A stretch of DNA of 64,000 bases from Calliopum simillimum (lineage: Eukaryota; Arthropoda; Insecta; Diptera; Lauxaniidae). The stretch is taken from assembly GCA_951812925.1 (NCBI GenBank), contig OX638368.1:11735994-11799993 (forward strand), read 5' to 3'. Each line of letters opens with the position of its first letter. Within the stretch, counting starts at the first letter, position 1. The notes beneath the pieces are model-generated. The model saw only the letters and a program-made list of their open reading frames with translations, ran no database searches and was not told where the DNA came from. Position numbers and translations under genes: made by a program. Of this stretch, positions 1-11,230 are shown one piece after another.

Positions 1-172
1 GTAGCGAGAGCGAAGCGCATCCAAAGAGCATTTCTGGATGCGAGAGCGATGCGCATCCAAAGAGCATTTCTGGTAGCGAGAACTATGCGCATCCAAAGAG
101 CATTTCTGGATGCGAGAGCGATGCGCATCCAAAGAGCATTTCTGGTAGCGAGAACGATGCGCTTTCGGTCAC
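1..172. repeat. 36-bp minisatellite, left block
   Basis: Tandem units begin at about 15, 51, 87 and 123, exactly 36 bp apart, each starting GCGCATCCAAAGAGCATTTC. Unit ends alternate between a GGATGCGAG and a GGTAGCGAG version. The array runs off the left edge of the window and resumes at about 481, so the DNA between looks inserted. Confidence 0.9.
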
Positions 173-227
173 GTATTAACGTACAAAACAAAATAAATCA
201 ATAAGTCGTCTTCGTAAGAGCGCGATG

Positions 228-433
228 ATAGAGCAGTGGTCTAGCGACTGGCACTGCGATTGAGAGTTGTAGCAACCGTGAGGTCCTCGGTTCAACTCCG
301 GCCCAGACCTAACACAATAGTTTTCAACTTGCAATTTTTCAATTAGAATTAATTTAGTTAAATAAAAATAATTATAATTACATCAAAAAAAAAAATAATA
401 GTCTGATGTGTCTTTGTTGACGAAAGACGTAAA
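228..433 (+). mobile_element. tRNA-derived SINE
   Basis: The 5' part looks like a degenerate tRNA gene. A canonical RNA polymerase III B box, GGTTCAACTCC, lies at 289-299, and an A-box-like stretch (TGGTCTAGCGACTGG) starts at 238. The tRNA-like part ends near 310 in GGCCCAGACCT. An A/T-rich body follows, with the end word GACGAAAGACG. A truncated second copy with the same body and tail lies at 51526-51680, so this is a dispersed element and not a functional tRNA gene. No acceptor stem pairs across the tRNA-like part. It sits between two blocks of the same 36-bp minisatellite, which implies insertion into that array. I do not recognise a named SINE family. Confidence 0.75.
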
Positions 434-473
434 ATTTCAATTAAAAATTAATTTTTTAAATATTTTTATTGTC

Positions 474-600
474 ATCTAAAAAGCATCCAAAGAGCATTTC
501 TGAATGCAAGAGCGATGCGCATCCAAAGAGCATTTCTGGTAGCGAGAGCGATGCGCATCCAAAGAGCATTTCTGGTAGCGAGAGCGAAGCGCTTCGTTCC
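474..600. repeat. 36-bp minisatellite, right block
   Basis: This continues the left-edge array in the same phase, with unit starts near 481, 517 and 553, again 36 bp apart. Because 36 is a multiple of three, an open frame (469-846, 125 codons) crosses it with a 12-residue period resembling HPKSISGSESDA. The frame has no recognisable domain downstream. I read it as a by-product of the repeat and not as a gene. Confidence 0.85.
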
Positions 601-1383
601 AATGACATGCCAATGTTAATTTCAGCGCTTTTGGCAACAAGAGAGATGCGCTTCACTGCTGCTTTAGAGCGCTTCAGAAGCGCTATTGATGCGCTCCATT
701 CCCCATTGGGATATTCTTCTTATACATATACACGGTTGATACTGTCAAGTTTATTACAATACATAAACAAAGTGCTGCTATATAGCCTTTGGCTAACTCT
801 TACGTTGACGTGTGCAGATCTCTCAGTGAAGTGCGTTGCTTGCTGATTTTTTTTTTTGGAACTTTACTTCAACACACGCCCATAAAACTGTTAACAAAAG
901 TTTTCGAGTTTTATTCACAGAGTTTAAGATTGAGCGCAAAAGAGTAAGAATTTGATATGTAGACAGACGAATAGTAGCTAGTCGCTAGAATGCCAAAAGC
1001 TATTTTAACGTACTTTTATCGCTGCCAGGCAGGCAGCATGACATAAAATTGTGTTGTAAAAGTTTTTTAGTGAGGTACGCAAGGATTATGGCTTATATTT
1101 TGGCTTTAGAATTTATACTTGGGTTAAGAAAAGTTATGAGTAGCAAATAATTGTTGGTTGGTATATTATGCATAGTGAAGAAACTTAAATGTTTTAAATT
1201 TACAGAAAAAAAAAGCCATTAGGCTTTAAATACGATTATTTGAAAAATTATATTTTCAAGAACATTCAAAAAATATTATGGCTTTTACTTGTCGATATTT
1301 GCTACGTACATATGCGCCGTTGGCAAAATAAAACAAATTAAAATCTATTTAATGAAATTTACTTATTTTGCCAACATACACCG
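601..1383. other. No gene seen
   Basis: The first 90 bases contain several scattered GCGCTT words that look like decayed minisatellite. The rest is unremarkable A/T-rich DNA with no coding or structural signal that I can support. Confidence 0.5.
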
Positions 1384-2555
1384 TTCGACACAAAAAAAAA
1401 AAACACATGAGAAAATCCAAAAAATTCTCATAGTAGACGTTATAAAAGAAATACCCGTGTCTCGTGGTTTTTCTCCAGCACGTCACATTTTTTTTAATCG
1501 ATTTTTGAAGTTTTTTTTTCCTCTGTATATGAAAAAACAAAAATACCGCATTCTTGTGCTAAATCGATGAATTTAACTATATGATCCGTACATCTGAGGT
1601 GTATCATGTGTTCAACAAACTTATGCAAGATATTGCGGGAAATATTTTTGTAGAAAACTTTAACCCCGCACAACCTCCACATGTGGGTCATTTTTGCCCT
1701 TTTCTTAAAAAGGTACAAAAATGACACCTAAAATAGGGGAATATTGAGTTAGTATGTACTACAGAAATATTTCGTTAAAATAAGTAAGCAGTTCTAACAA
1801 TAAATATTTTCCAAATTTTACCCCACTGTAACACTCTAAAGCTACATTTTGGACAAAACTCGTTCTAACAAGATCATAACGAAATCGCACAAGAATCATT
1901 TTCCTAGAATACATTAACCTGTTTTTATGGGTCTTTTTGACCGCTTTTTCTAAAACTGAGCCACAATGGGTTAAAAAATTTGCAAAAATATCCTACAAAA
2001 AATTTCACTAAGAGTTGCCAAAGACGAAAATTCTTAAAACTTAAGATAAGCGCGTCAGGGATGTAATTAATATGCAATGTGAAAAGTCCTAATTGATTTT
2101 AACGATTTTTTTGGTTCTAAGCTCAAATTTCGACCTTTACGTGTTCAGAAACTAGTAGGGAAATTTTATAGCAAATATTTCTGTAGTACATACTGACTCA
2201 ATATTTCCCTGTTTTGGGTGTCATTTTTGAACATTTTTATGAAAAGTGAAAAATGACCCACATGTGGGGTCGAAAAGGGTTAAAATTTTACACAAAAATA
2301 TTTTCCGCTATATCCTGCATAAGTTTGCTGAACACATGATACACCTCAGATGTACGGATCATATAGTTAAATTCATCGATTTAACACAAGAATGCGGTAT
2401 TTATCTTTTTTTCATATACAGTGGATAAAAAAACTTCTAAAATCGATTAAAAAAATGTGACGTGCTGGAGAAAAACCAGGAGACACGGTTATTTTTTTTT
2501 AACGTCTACTTTCAGAATTTTTTTGATTTTCTAATGTGTTTTAAAAAAAGTTCGA
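1384..2555. mobile_element. Foldback element 1, about 385-bp arms
   Basis: The left arm (about 1384-1770) returns as its reverse complement at about 2170-2555. Examples are GTACATCTGAGGTGTATCAT with its complement near 2337, and GTGACGTGCTGG near 2457 with its mate near 1484. The centre (about 1771-2169) is not palindromic and carries TGGGTCTTTTTGAC and CACAATGGGTTAAAA, which recur in foldback 2. The arms have diverged noticeably, with many indels in the T-runs, so the copy is old. No coding capacity is present. Terminal sequence is about TTCGA on both sides, and no target duplication is obvious. Confidence 0.8.
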
Positions 2556-3449
2556 AATTGTTCCACAGTGATATCTGAGAGGTACTTAGGTAGTTTTAAT
2601 ATTTAACGTCATGAAATTTGTTTATGTAGGAAAGCAATATCAATTTTAACAATAAAATTGGATGTAAGGGATTTGTGTATGAATGAAAAGAGTAAATGTT
2701 AATTATTATATGTTTGTCCAAAATAGCCCTCCGGGAACGTGGACTATTCCAAAACAAGTTTGTAAGCTACACAGTGGGGGTTACCGACTATTTTTAATTC
2801 TTTTCCATCACATGTAAAGCAATCAATCCAAAATCAATTTCAAAAAATTCGATTTAAATATAAATTTTACACAAAAAACGTCAGAAAGTTCTAAACGGAT
2901 GTAGTAAAGAGTTTATTATATACTTATTTCGAAGCATTGTGTTCCGGGTTTTACTCCCAGCGCATGAGAAAATTTTTTTTCATATATATGATTATAATTT
3001 TGTATCTCAGCGATTTTGACACGTGATTTATTTAGAAATTTTAAAATTGAACCTTGGTTTCTCCAAATAGCGCAGGACATTTTACAGATACACTATCGTT
3101 TTCTCTTCATCACAATGAACGAATTTCCAACGTTATATTTCACTTACCCAATTTTAACACTTTTAATACTAAAAACGGATTATGCATTACATTTGGACCA
3201 TACAATAAACCGACTTTGCAACGCATTTGAACCATTATTGTTACAATTCGTAATTTTTGTGAATTTATTCTAGTTTCAGATGCAGTTCATTTTGGACTAC
3301 TTACAAACCAACTAGACCGAAGATGATACTATTGAGACAATTATCTTCGTCGGTCTTACATGCGCTACCATACAGGGCTGATATTCTAGAAAATTGTTCC
3401 TTGCTTGATTTCATGTTAACTTTTTCTATCTGTTTTTTGACCCCTTTAT
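2556..3449. other. No gene seen; partial foldback-2 words
   Basis: A/T-rich DNA. The only structure is a partial copy of foldback-2 sequence: GCTACCATACAGGGCTGAT near 3369, followed by a stretch beginning AGAAAATTGTTCCTTGCTTG that recurs near 3626 inside foldback 2. This suggests an earlier nested or rearranged copy. Confidence 0.5.
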
Positions 3450-3838
3450 GTGCGTGTGCTACCATACAGGGCTACTACCTTCCGGACGGCATTTTTTTTA
3501 GTGAACCTTAGTGAAATTTTTCATAGAATTTTTTTGTGGAATATTTTAACCCATTATAATCAAGTTTTTGGATAAAGGTGTCAAAAAGACCCATAAAAAC
3601 GGGATATAATGGGTTATTTTGTTCCAGAAAATTGTTCCTTGCTTGATTTAATGTTAACCTTCTGGAATGCATTAACCCATTATATCGCGATTCTATGGGT
3701 CTTTTTGACACCTTTATCTAAAAACTTTATCATAATGAGTTAAAATATTCCACAAAAAAAATTCTATGAAAAATTTCACTAAAGTTCACTAAAAAAAAAT
3801 GCCGTCCGGAAGGCAGTAGCCCTGTATGGTAGCGCGCA
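3450..3838. mobile_element. Foldback element 2, about 150-bp arms
   Basis: The outer sequence GCTACCATACAGGGCTACT (about 3459) is mirrored at 3813-3833. The arms continue inward through CTTCCGGACGGCATTTTTTT and GTGAAATTTTTCATAGAATT. Near the centre both arms carry a GACCCAT/ATGGGTC word and a CCATTATA/TATAATGG word. These central words, plus the adjoining TTAAAATATTCCACAAA, also occur in foldback 1 and at 13240-13270. No coding capacity. Confidence 0.8.
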
Positions 3839-4059
3839 ACAACTTCAAAAATTCATAGCTTGATAACCGTAAAACATACCACAATTTTGGGACTGAAAAA
3901 TAATTGTAACAAAATTTACTTTTGAATAAAAATATTTAAAAAAAAAATGAAATGGGTGTTCCAAGCCCCAAAATGGCTTTGAAAAAGAAAAAAGGTTTTT
4001 TTGACCAAAAATAAATTTTTTTTTCAGTGTAGACAGTAGATTATGGACCACAAAAGACA

Positions 4060-4420
4060 AGTAAAATATCATACAATATATTATGGACCATAGACCATAA
4101 AAAATAGATCATAGGCCATAACTAATGGACCAAAGACCATTAAAGACAGATCATAGACCATAAATTATGAACTTTAGATCATAAGGGGCAATTCATAGAC
4201 CATAAAGGATGGATCACAGACAATAGATAATGGACCAAAGACAATAAAGAATAAATAATAGACCACTGATTATGGAACATGGACAATAAAAGACAGATCA
4301 TCGAACATACATAGATTATGCACCAAAGACCATAAAGAAATAATCATAGACCATAAATGATTTGCCACGGACTATGAAAGGCAGATCATACACCATATAT
4401 ATATATATTACGGACCATTG
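4060..4420. repeat. Degenerate ATAGACCATAA minisatellite
   Basis: Dense, irregular repetition of short words such as ATAGACCATAA, GGACCAAAGACCATAAA and GACAGATCATAGACC. The words recur every 20-45 bp with many substitutions. No fixed period is maintained and there is no open frame of interest. Confidence 0.75.
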
Positions 4421-4554
4421 ATTTGCCCCCACTTGTATAAAATAACTTTTTCCTGTCCCGGATAGGGCCATCAAGAAAATGGTCAGCTTAAAGCAATTGT
4501 GTATGGAAATTATGTGTTGCATACTTTTAATGTTAAAAGATTTTAGCAAATTTT

Positions 4555-4632
4555 CTATGGGAGGTGGGTGTGTCCGTTGACGTATCACGCACATTTTTAG
4601 GCGTGGCAGGTATGGGAAAGCATAAATACTTT
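4555..4632. repeat. Possible scrap of the TACCCTACAC dispersed repeat
   Basis: GGGTGTGTCCGTTGACG and AGGCGTGGCAGGTATGGGAAAG resemble words in the dispersed repeat at 41976-43044 and 44608-45330. The orientations are mixed, so this is either a rearranged scrap or a chance resemblance. Confidence 0.3.
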
Positions 4633-4931
4633 AAGGGTGGTTGGAATTCGGTAGAACACCGGGAACTGTAAGATTTTTGGGACTATTCCGCACAACTTTT
4701 CTTACTACTATTTTTCGAAATTCGCAAAACTGACGGAGATATAGTTAGCGGAAGATCTTGATATAGCTTTATGGAAACCGGTTTAAGTTCGGAGATTTTA
4801 ATAATATTGGTGTCATAAAAAAGTTACTTTAAACTTTGAAACTATTTGGCACAGTTGAATAAGATTAGATTTCAGATAAAGTGATTCGAACACCTGTGTC
4901 AAATATGACAAATTTGGTTCTTTTTAGAATA

Positions 4932-5800
4932 AGGGGGTGTGGCTCCGCCCATTTTTATTGAAAATTTTATTTGGAGTGCCAATCAAATATGTACCTAATA
5001 TCATTTACCTGAATCAAATATTTCCAGAGATACGACAAATTTCGGTTGGAGGGGGTGTGGTGCTGCCCATTTTTTTATTAGATACTACTCACTCAAGTAT
5101 TTTTCATATATGTCAAATAGTTTCAACGATAGAATTGATTGTTTCCTTATTTTCATACAAATAGCGTTTTATCAACTTTCAACGGCCTGGCGGCACGGTC
5201 AAATATATTCCGATCAGAACCAAATTTTTTTGCTTGGTGTCTATACCACAGGGACAAAAACAAGAAAAGAAAAAAATACTGCTTCCTTGCCAGTTAAGTA
5301 CCTTAAATCGGTTTAACATTATTACAGTGGTATATCATGTTCGCTTCGCATTACCTGAAATCAAATCTTATTCACAATGTAAAATAGTTTCAGTGATATG
5401 GCAAATTAATTTTTTAGAAGGAGGGAGCGTGGCCCCACCCACTTTTTATTGAAAATTTTTTCCCAGTGCCAGTTACATATATACCGAATCTCATTACCCT
5501 GAGTCCAATATTTCCAGATTTGCCACAAAATTCGGGTGAAGGGGGGTGGCATCGCTCATTTTTTTATTGGATTCTATCAACTCAAGTAATTTTCATATGT
5601 ATACCAAATCTCATTGGCTGGTGGCAAATAGTTTTAAAGATAGGATAAATTCTTTCGACTAAACCCACATATTTTCATATAAATAGCGTTTTTCCGCCCT
5701 TTAACTGCACGGTCAAATATTTTCCTATAAGGACCAAAATTTTTATGCTTGATACTTACACCAATGGAAAACTTTTTAGCTCCTGAAAGCAAGGTTTTTG
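4932..5800. repeat. Two-copy direct repeat, about 490 bp
   Basis: The block beginning GGGTGTGGCTCCGCCCA (about 4933) is repeated as GAGCGTGGCCCCACCCAC near 5426. Both blocks continue in the same order. One match is a CAAATCTCATTACC-type segment. The next is a second GTGGYRYYGCCCATTTTTTTATT segment (5056 and 5543). The last is a CACGGTCAAATATTTTCC-type segment (5195 and 5710). The copies are clearly diverged. Within each copy are two related half-units headed by a GTGG...GCCCA word. A similar but separate array occurs at 58556-58990. Confidence 0.7.
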
Positions 5801-6879
5801 ACATTTTTAGTTTTTGCCACATAACATATGATAGGTCTATTATGCAAGTTTATTTGAAATAGGGCATTTTGTATATGATTTGAATGAGAAAAAAATTGAG
5901 AAAGGGCTTTTTGGATCAAATTTAAATGCAAATATAACAACATAACAAACATATCAAAATATGAGTTAAGGCTCTTTACAGATTGGGTGTAATTCCACTA
6001 TATTTTGAAATGTTACGTTAATTTTTTGAGTAGACTTGTATTCGAAAGCTACGTTAGAATCGCAAAAAATTAAATTTCGAAAAATAAAAAAAAATTAGTT
6101 GGGACCTTTGTACCCGAGAGTAACGATCTATTATGATATTTTCATAATTTTTTTTTACACTGTAGACATTTTTTGCCTTTATCAACATTTTATTCACGAT
6201 TTTGCATATCTTCTGAATATCTTTCTGCACTTAAGCTTCTAAAAACATTTTTTTACTTATTTGAAATTTTTGAAAAAGACAATTATTTATTATTTGTGCT
6301 TAATTAAATACTTTACAAAAAATTCAAATATCAAAAAGTGCTATGGCGCACTTTTAGAGTATTATCTATCATTATATTATATATTTCTATTTGAAGAATA
6401 ACTTTTTCCATTCTATTAGTGCTCCAGGTACTTCCTCAAATAAGTATTAACTAATTTAAAATTCTCTTTTATAAATGAAAATTTGTGCAACACTTTTAAT
6501 TTGCTACTTTTTCACTTTCTAATTTAATATGCATGTTTTTCCGCAGTATTTCGCACCTTCCATTAGCAACACTTCATTAGCAACATTGATATTAAAAATG
6601 CCAATGTTGAAGGTCCTACGAGTGTAATCAACAACAACAACGTAAGCGCTAACAGTAACACTTTATCATCAACATTGGTAGTAACTTTATGAGGCATTCA
6701 TCAAAGGAATGTTTAATTACTGTAAAATGAATGTGACACCACCAAAAGCAGGCATGACACGCCCACTTTTTACATTGCGTTGCATAAAATGTTCAAACAT
6801 TTCTACTTAACCTTCCTGGAAGTTTTAATGTACTCATGGGAGAAGCTGTGTTTTGCTGAAGCCAGTTACATTTCAGATG
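5801..6879. other. No gene seen
   Basis: A/T-rich DNA with long T and A runs and a short CAACAACAAC stretch near 6630. I see no supported structure. Confidence 0.5.
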
Positions 6880-7092
6880 ATAGGTAGCACTTATTTGAGT
6901 TAGTTAATTTCGAGTATATGAAAGCAAAATAATTAAAAATAAAACTTGCATGCAATAAAAATCTTATGTAATCAGAATTTCATGCGATAAAAAGTACTGT
7001 CGATAAAAATTTTATGATAGAAAAAAATTATGAAAAATCGCTTGACATAATTTTATCTTGCAACAATAATCTCATGATAGATATTTGTTGGT
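6880..7092. repeat. Partial copy of the 424-bp TCATGCGATAAAA-type repeat
   Basis: This matches the middle of the tandem pair at 8096-8925 in order. It has GAGTATATGAAAGCAAAATAA, then CATGCAATAAAAATC, then TTTCATGCGATAAAAAGTAC, then TTTTATGATAGAAAAA, then a CATAAT-ATC-TGCAACAA segment. It lacks the first part of the unit (GTGTTGGCAC) and the last. Confidence 0.7.
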
Positions 7093-8095
7093 TTTTAAGA
7101 AAAAATAGTACTTTTAGTACCTATTGGTGCTTAAATTTTGTATTAATTTGAGCGGTTGTGGCACGGAAGTTTCAGTGTTCCACAATACCATAGATAATGG
7201 TCTTATATCGAAGAAATTACTTACACGTTCAGTGAATCAAATGATTTTCACTTTATTTTGTGCATGCTAACAAATTTTTTCTTTTTTTGAACAGACTATG
7301 CAAAATCAACAGGAGAAGTGTTTTAAATTCTTAAATTAAATAAAGGAACTTTTTCTTGCACATTGACATACTCGCACCTTACATGTCGGTACGTTTTTAT
7401 GTGCGTTCGTATGAGTGCACATGAATGTGTGATAATTAAGCTTAATCAAATGAAATATGTCAAGATATATATTTGACATAATATTTATTAATAGCAGCGC
7501 AGAATGTCAAGGGACATGAGATTTTGCTTAATAAAAAGTATGCGTATTTAAGTACAAATTTTAAATTCAAAGTACATGCAAATAATATTGTTATAGAAAA
7601 TAATATTAGGTATCATTATATAAACATACTCAGTTCACATTAAATTTCTATCAAAATTGTGTCGCATCCTCTACGCACAAATGCGCAAAAGAAAATTTTG
7701 AATTTATATAGTTTTCATGACAATCTATGCAATTTGATGAAAATGCGAATTAAAAATAATAGAATTGCACTCACAATCAGTCACTCACACAAAAACTGGC
7801 ACCTTGGCACGTAGCAATGATAATAATTATCCTTTGTGTCAAAAAGGATCAACCGCATAGCCAAAGCTAACACAAAAATCCTTGAATATAAAATAATGCC
7901 ACAAAAGCGCATTGTGAATATCTTCTATTCTAGTGATTTTGGTGGCAAGTAATGTGACAAGAAATACAAAATAAATTCAGAAAAAAAAAAGAAAATTAAG
8001 AATGAAAATGGTGAACGAAGGAATAAATATGCGTCTGCTAAGATGATGCCATCGGAAAAATCTTTGAAAAGACAAAAATATGTTGATGCATATCA
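7093..8095. other. No gene seen
   Basis: A/T-rich single-copy-looking sequence between repeats. There is no recognisable coding or RNA signal. Confidence 0.45.
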
Positions 8096-8925
8096 GTGTT
8101 GGCACTTAAATTGTACATCAAATCTGACGCGAGGCGAACTGCGGCATATAGAACTGAAAATTAAGTATTTGATAGCAAAAAAATTGGAAAAATAAAAAAA
8201 ATCACATGCAATAAAAATTTCATGTAACAAAAATCGCATGCGATAAAAAGTGCACACAGGAAAAATTTTATGACAGAAAAAACATTTATCCAAAATCTCA
8301 TGACATAATTATATCATGCAACAAAAATCTTATGACAGAAATTTGTTTTACACAGATATGATATCAAGAGTAAATTTAAAATTGAAAAGTCACAAGAAAC
8401 TTGAGTCAACGTATATATCATAAGCAAAGTATCATGCAACATAAATCATGAAATAGCGAACATACATATGTAGCTGCTTAGAGAAATTCAATGAAAAAGC
8501 ATAAATTCTTGTGAAAGCAGTGTTGGCACCCAAGTTGTACATCGAACCTGGCGTAAGGAAAACTGCCGCAAATCGAACTAAATAGTTAGTATTTGAGAGC
8601 AAAATAATTAGTAAAAGACAAAACTCTCATGCAATGAAAATCATTAGTAATCAAAATTTCATGCGATAAAAAGTACGTGCGGAAAAAATTTGATGACAGA
8701 AAAATATTATAAAAAATCGCATGACATAATATTATCATGCAAGAAAAATCTCATGATTATAATTTGTTTTGCACCGACAAGATATCAAGAGTAAATTTAA
8801 AATTGTTAGATCACAACAAACATGAATGAGTATATCATAAACAAAATATCATACAATAGAAATTCGGAAAAGGTGAACAAAGATACACAGAGAAATTTAA
8901 TGTAAGTGCACAAATTTCTTGTCAA
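8096..8925. repeat. Tandem duplication, 424-bp unit
   Basis: The unit starts at GTGTTGGCAC (8096) and again at 8520, an offset of 424 bp. Both copies run in the same order: TTGTACATC, an AACTGC-GCA-AT-GAACT segment, CATGCAATAAAA, TTTCATGCGATAAAAAGT, a GACAGAAAAA segment, CATGACATAAT, and a GATATCAAGAGTAAATTTAAA segment. The copies differ by substitutions and small indels. The second decays near 8925. The unit is itself built of variants of CATGCGATAAAA. Confidence 0.85.
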
Positions 8926-9854
8926 ACCCTTTTAAAAAAATGAAATATTGTTGAAAATGCCATCACTATCATTGAAGTCAAACAAATTTACAGCTGCATT
9001 TTCCAATATAATACAATGTTCTGCTAAAACTAAAAGGGAAATTCCACGAGTGATTTTCCTTTCCTCTCCATATAATTGGTTTTCAACATAGTTGCATTTC
9101 ATCTATAGAATACCCCATATAATTTATGCATACATTTGCAAAAGTGTTAGATACCGATAGTAAGATAGAGATAGAGTAAAGCAATCCTTTTGTTATTTTT
9201 CCAAATCCTTCTACTTTACTCTGGCTGTTAGCTATTTTATATGACACCACCACCAACATCAGCATTTGCAGCATCGCGCCAATCCTGCTGACAACTATAG
9301 AAGAAGCTGAAAATGACGTTGTCACCCAGCACCAGAAAGCGTGTGAAAGAGAAAGTTTTACGAAGAGTGACAATGTGCGCTAGGGAAGTCAGCAGTATTT
9401 GAAGCTGCAAAATAGCAAAATCGCGTACCGTATTATATTGCAGTGTAAATTTGCAAAAGCAAGCAGAGTATAACCACATTTCGTCAAAGTTCAGTACGAA
9501 TGGAAACTGAGCTGAGCTTTTGCTGACGACAATGTCGAGTTGACAACGCGTTCTGTGGTGGTGGTTGGCTGTAAGTAAAGAAAATCCACATTGACGATAG
9601 ACAATGGATAGATGACATTGCATTTAAATGAGGGTGAATCACAACTAGCGGAATTGGCCTGAATTAAAATACAAAAACGTATTGCTGACATTTGGAATTT
9701 TATTTTTTTTTTTTATGAAGAGTTTTTGAGACGTTTTCTTAAAAATAAGCGAAAGTTTGGTACTTATTTTTCTTGAGATATATGTGGTCCTGTTGAACAG
9801 AAAAAAGTTCCTGGAAAGAATATTTTTGACCAGAAAATAATTAAATCGTGCCTT
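8926..9854. other. No supported gene; GC-richer patch
   Basis: The centre (about 9230-9620) is less A/T-rich than its surroundings. Two overlapping minus-strand frames of 96 and 128 codons lie there (9083-9373 and 9237-9623). Neither shows a domain, signal peptide or splice context that I can recognise. It could be a decayed exon or simply unique DNA. Confidence 0.35.
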
Positions 9855-11230
9855 TATGCACAAGTACTTCATGTGATAAAGCTCTGAGACTTGAAAGATA
9901 AATAAAAAAAAATGTTATGAGATAAAATTGTTTTGCAATAAAGATATTACGATTGAAAAATATCATACGATAAAATAAGTTTAATAAAAAACATACAATG
10001 TTCAAAATACAATATAGGTAATACATCGAAAAACCAAAAAGGGATAAAAATTGCAAAAATGGAAATATGTAAAAATGTATCATGCGATAGAGCTACGAGC
10101 AACTTTAAGAAATTATACATATAAAAAATATATTGTACATACAAAAAAAATTTGCATGTGCACAAATGTGTCACGTAACATAGAGACTTGAAGAAAAAGA
10201 GTGAAAAATCTCATTAGATAAAATTGGCACGCAATAAATAAATGACGATTGAAAAATGCCTTGCGATAGAATAGTTAAAATAAAAAACTCATATTAAACA
10301 CAAAAACTAACATACCAAAAAACTAAAAAAAAATAAAATCGCATAGTCTTATACGAGTATAAACAAAAAAGTGTCATGCGCTAAAACTCCGAGAAACTAA
10401 CAAAATGTATAAAAAATATATTAAAAAAAACTTGTACACGCATAAATGTGTCATGCGATAAAGCTCTGAAACTTAAAGAAAAAACAGGAAGAAAATCATG
10501 AGATAAAATTGTCATGCAATAAATATATCACGATAGAAAAATGCCACGCAATATAGCAATTAAAATAAAAAAGTCATATTAAACACACAAAATAACATAC
10601 CGAAACACTAAATAGGAATAAAAATCGCATGAGTGTACATATGCAAAAATGTGTCATGCGCTAAAAATCCGAGCATCCATAAGAAAATATATTTTAAAAA
10701 AACTTGCATATGCATAATTGTGTCATGCGATAAAATTCTGAAATTTGAAGAAAACAAAGGAAGAAGTCATGGGATGAAATTGTCATGCGATAGATATATT
10801 AAGATTGAAAAACATCATGCGATAAAATAATGAAAACTCAATTTCAAGATACAAAACAATACATAGAAAAATCAAAAAAACCCAAAAATCGCATAAGTAT
10901 ATATGCAAAAATGTATCATTCGACAGAATTTCGGGAAACTTTCAAAAAATGTATAAAAAAATGTCTGGCAATGATAATGACAGAAATATGTCAAGGCATA
11001 CAATTTAATCAAAAAATCTTAAATAAAATATTACAAAATAAACTATTTTATTAAACACTAAAAAATTCAGAAAAGATAAAATCGCTTGATTATAAACATT
11101 TTCAAAAATTTATTTATACCGAGGATTAAAAAAAAAATCGAAAAATGTCATGAAATCAAAATGTCATGATAGAAAAATGTCATGATAGAAAAATTTCATG
11201 ATAGAAAAATGTCATGCGATTAAATAAAAC
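9855..11230. repeat. Satellite-like array, about 280-bp unit
   Basis: Homologous unit heads (a GTGTCATGCGATAAAGCTCTG-like stretch) occur near 9865, 10168, 10448 and 10719. Spacing is about 300, 280 and 271 bp. A fifth, strongly decayed unit follows to about 11150. Each unit contains further copies of the core word TCATGCGATAAAA, for example near 10080, 10660, 10780 and 10815, in the same orientation. The last 70 bases hold about four copies of a ~18-bp word, AAATGTCATGATAGAAA. The same core word builds the repeats at 6880 and 8096, so one motif family spans more than 4 kb. Confidence 0.8.

Noticed and set aside
228..310. Functional tRNA gene
   Set aside because: The B box is good, but the 5' side cannot pair with the GGCCCAGACC end to form an acceptor stem. 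A second truncated copy shows that it is a dispersed element.
9083..9623. Possible minus-strand gene
   Set aside because: Two overlapping frames without motif, start context or splice evidence. Only slightly GC-richer than its surroundings.
6880..11230. CRISPR-like array
   Set aside because: Repeats and spacers are both degenerate and related to each other, and the context is clearly eukaryotic.
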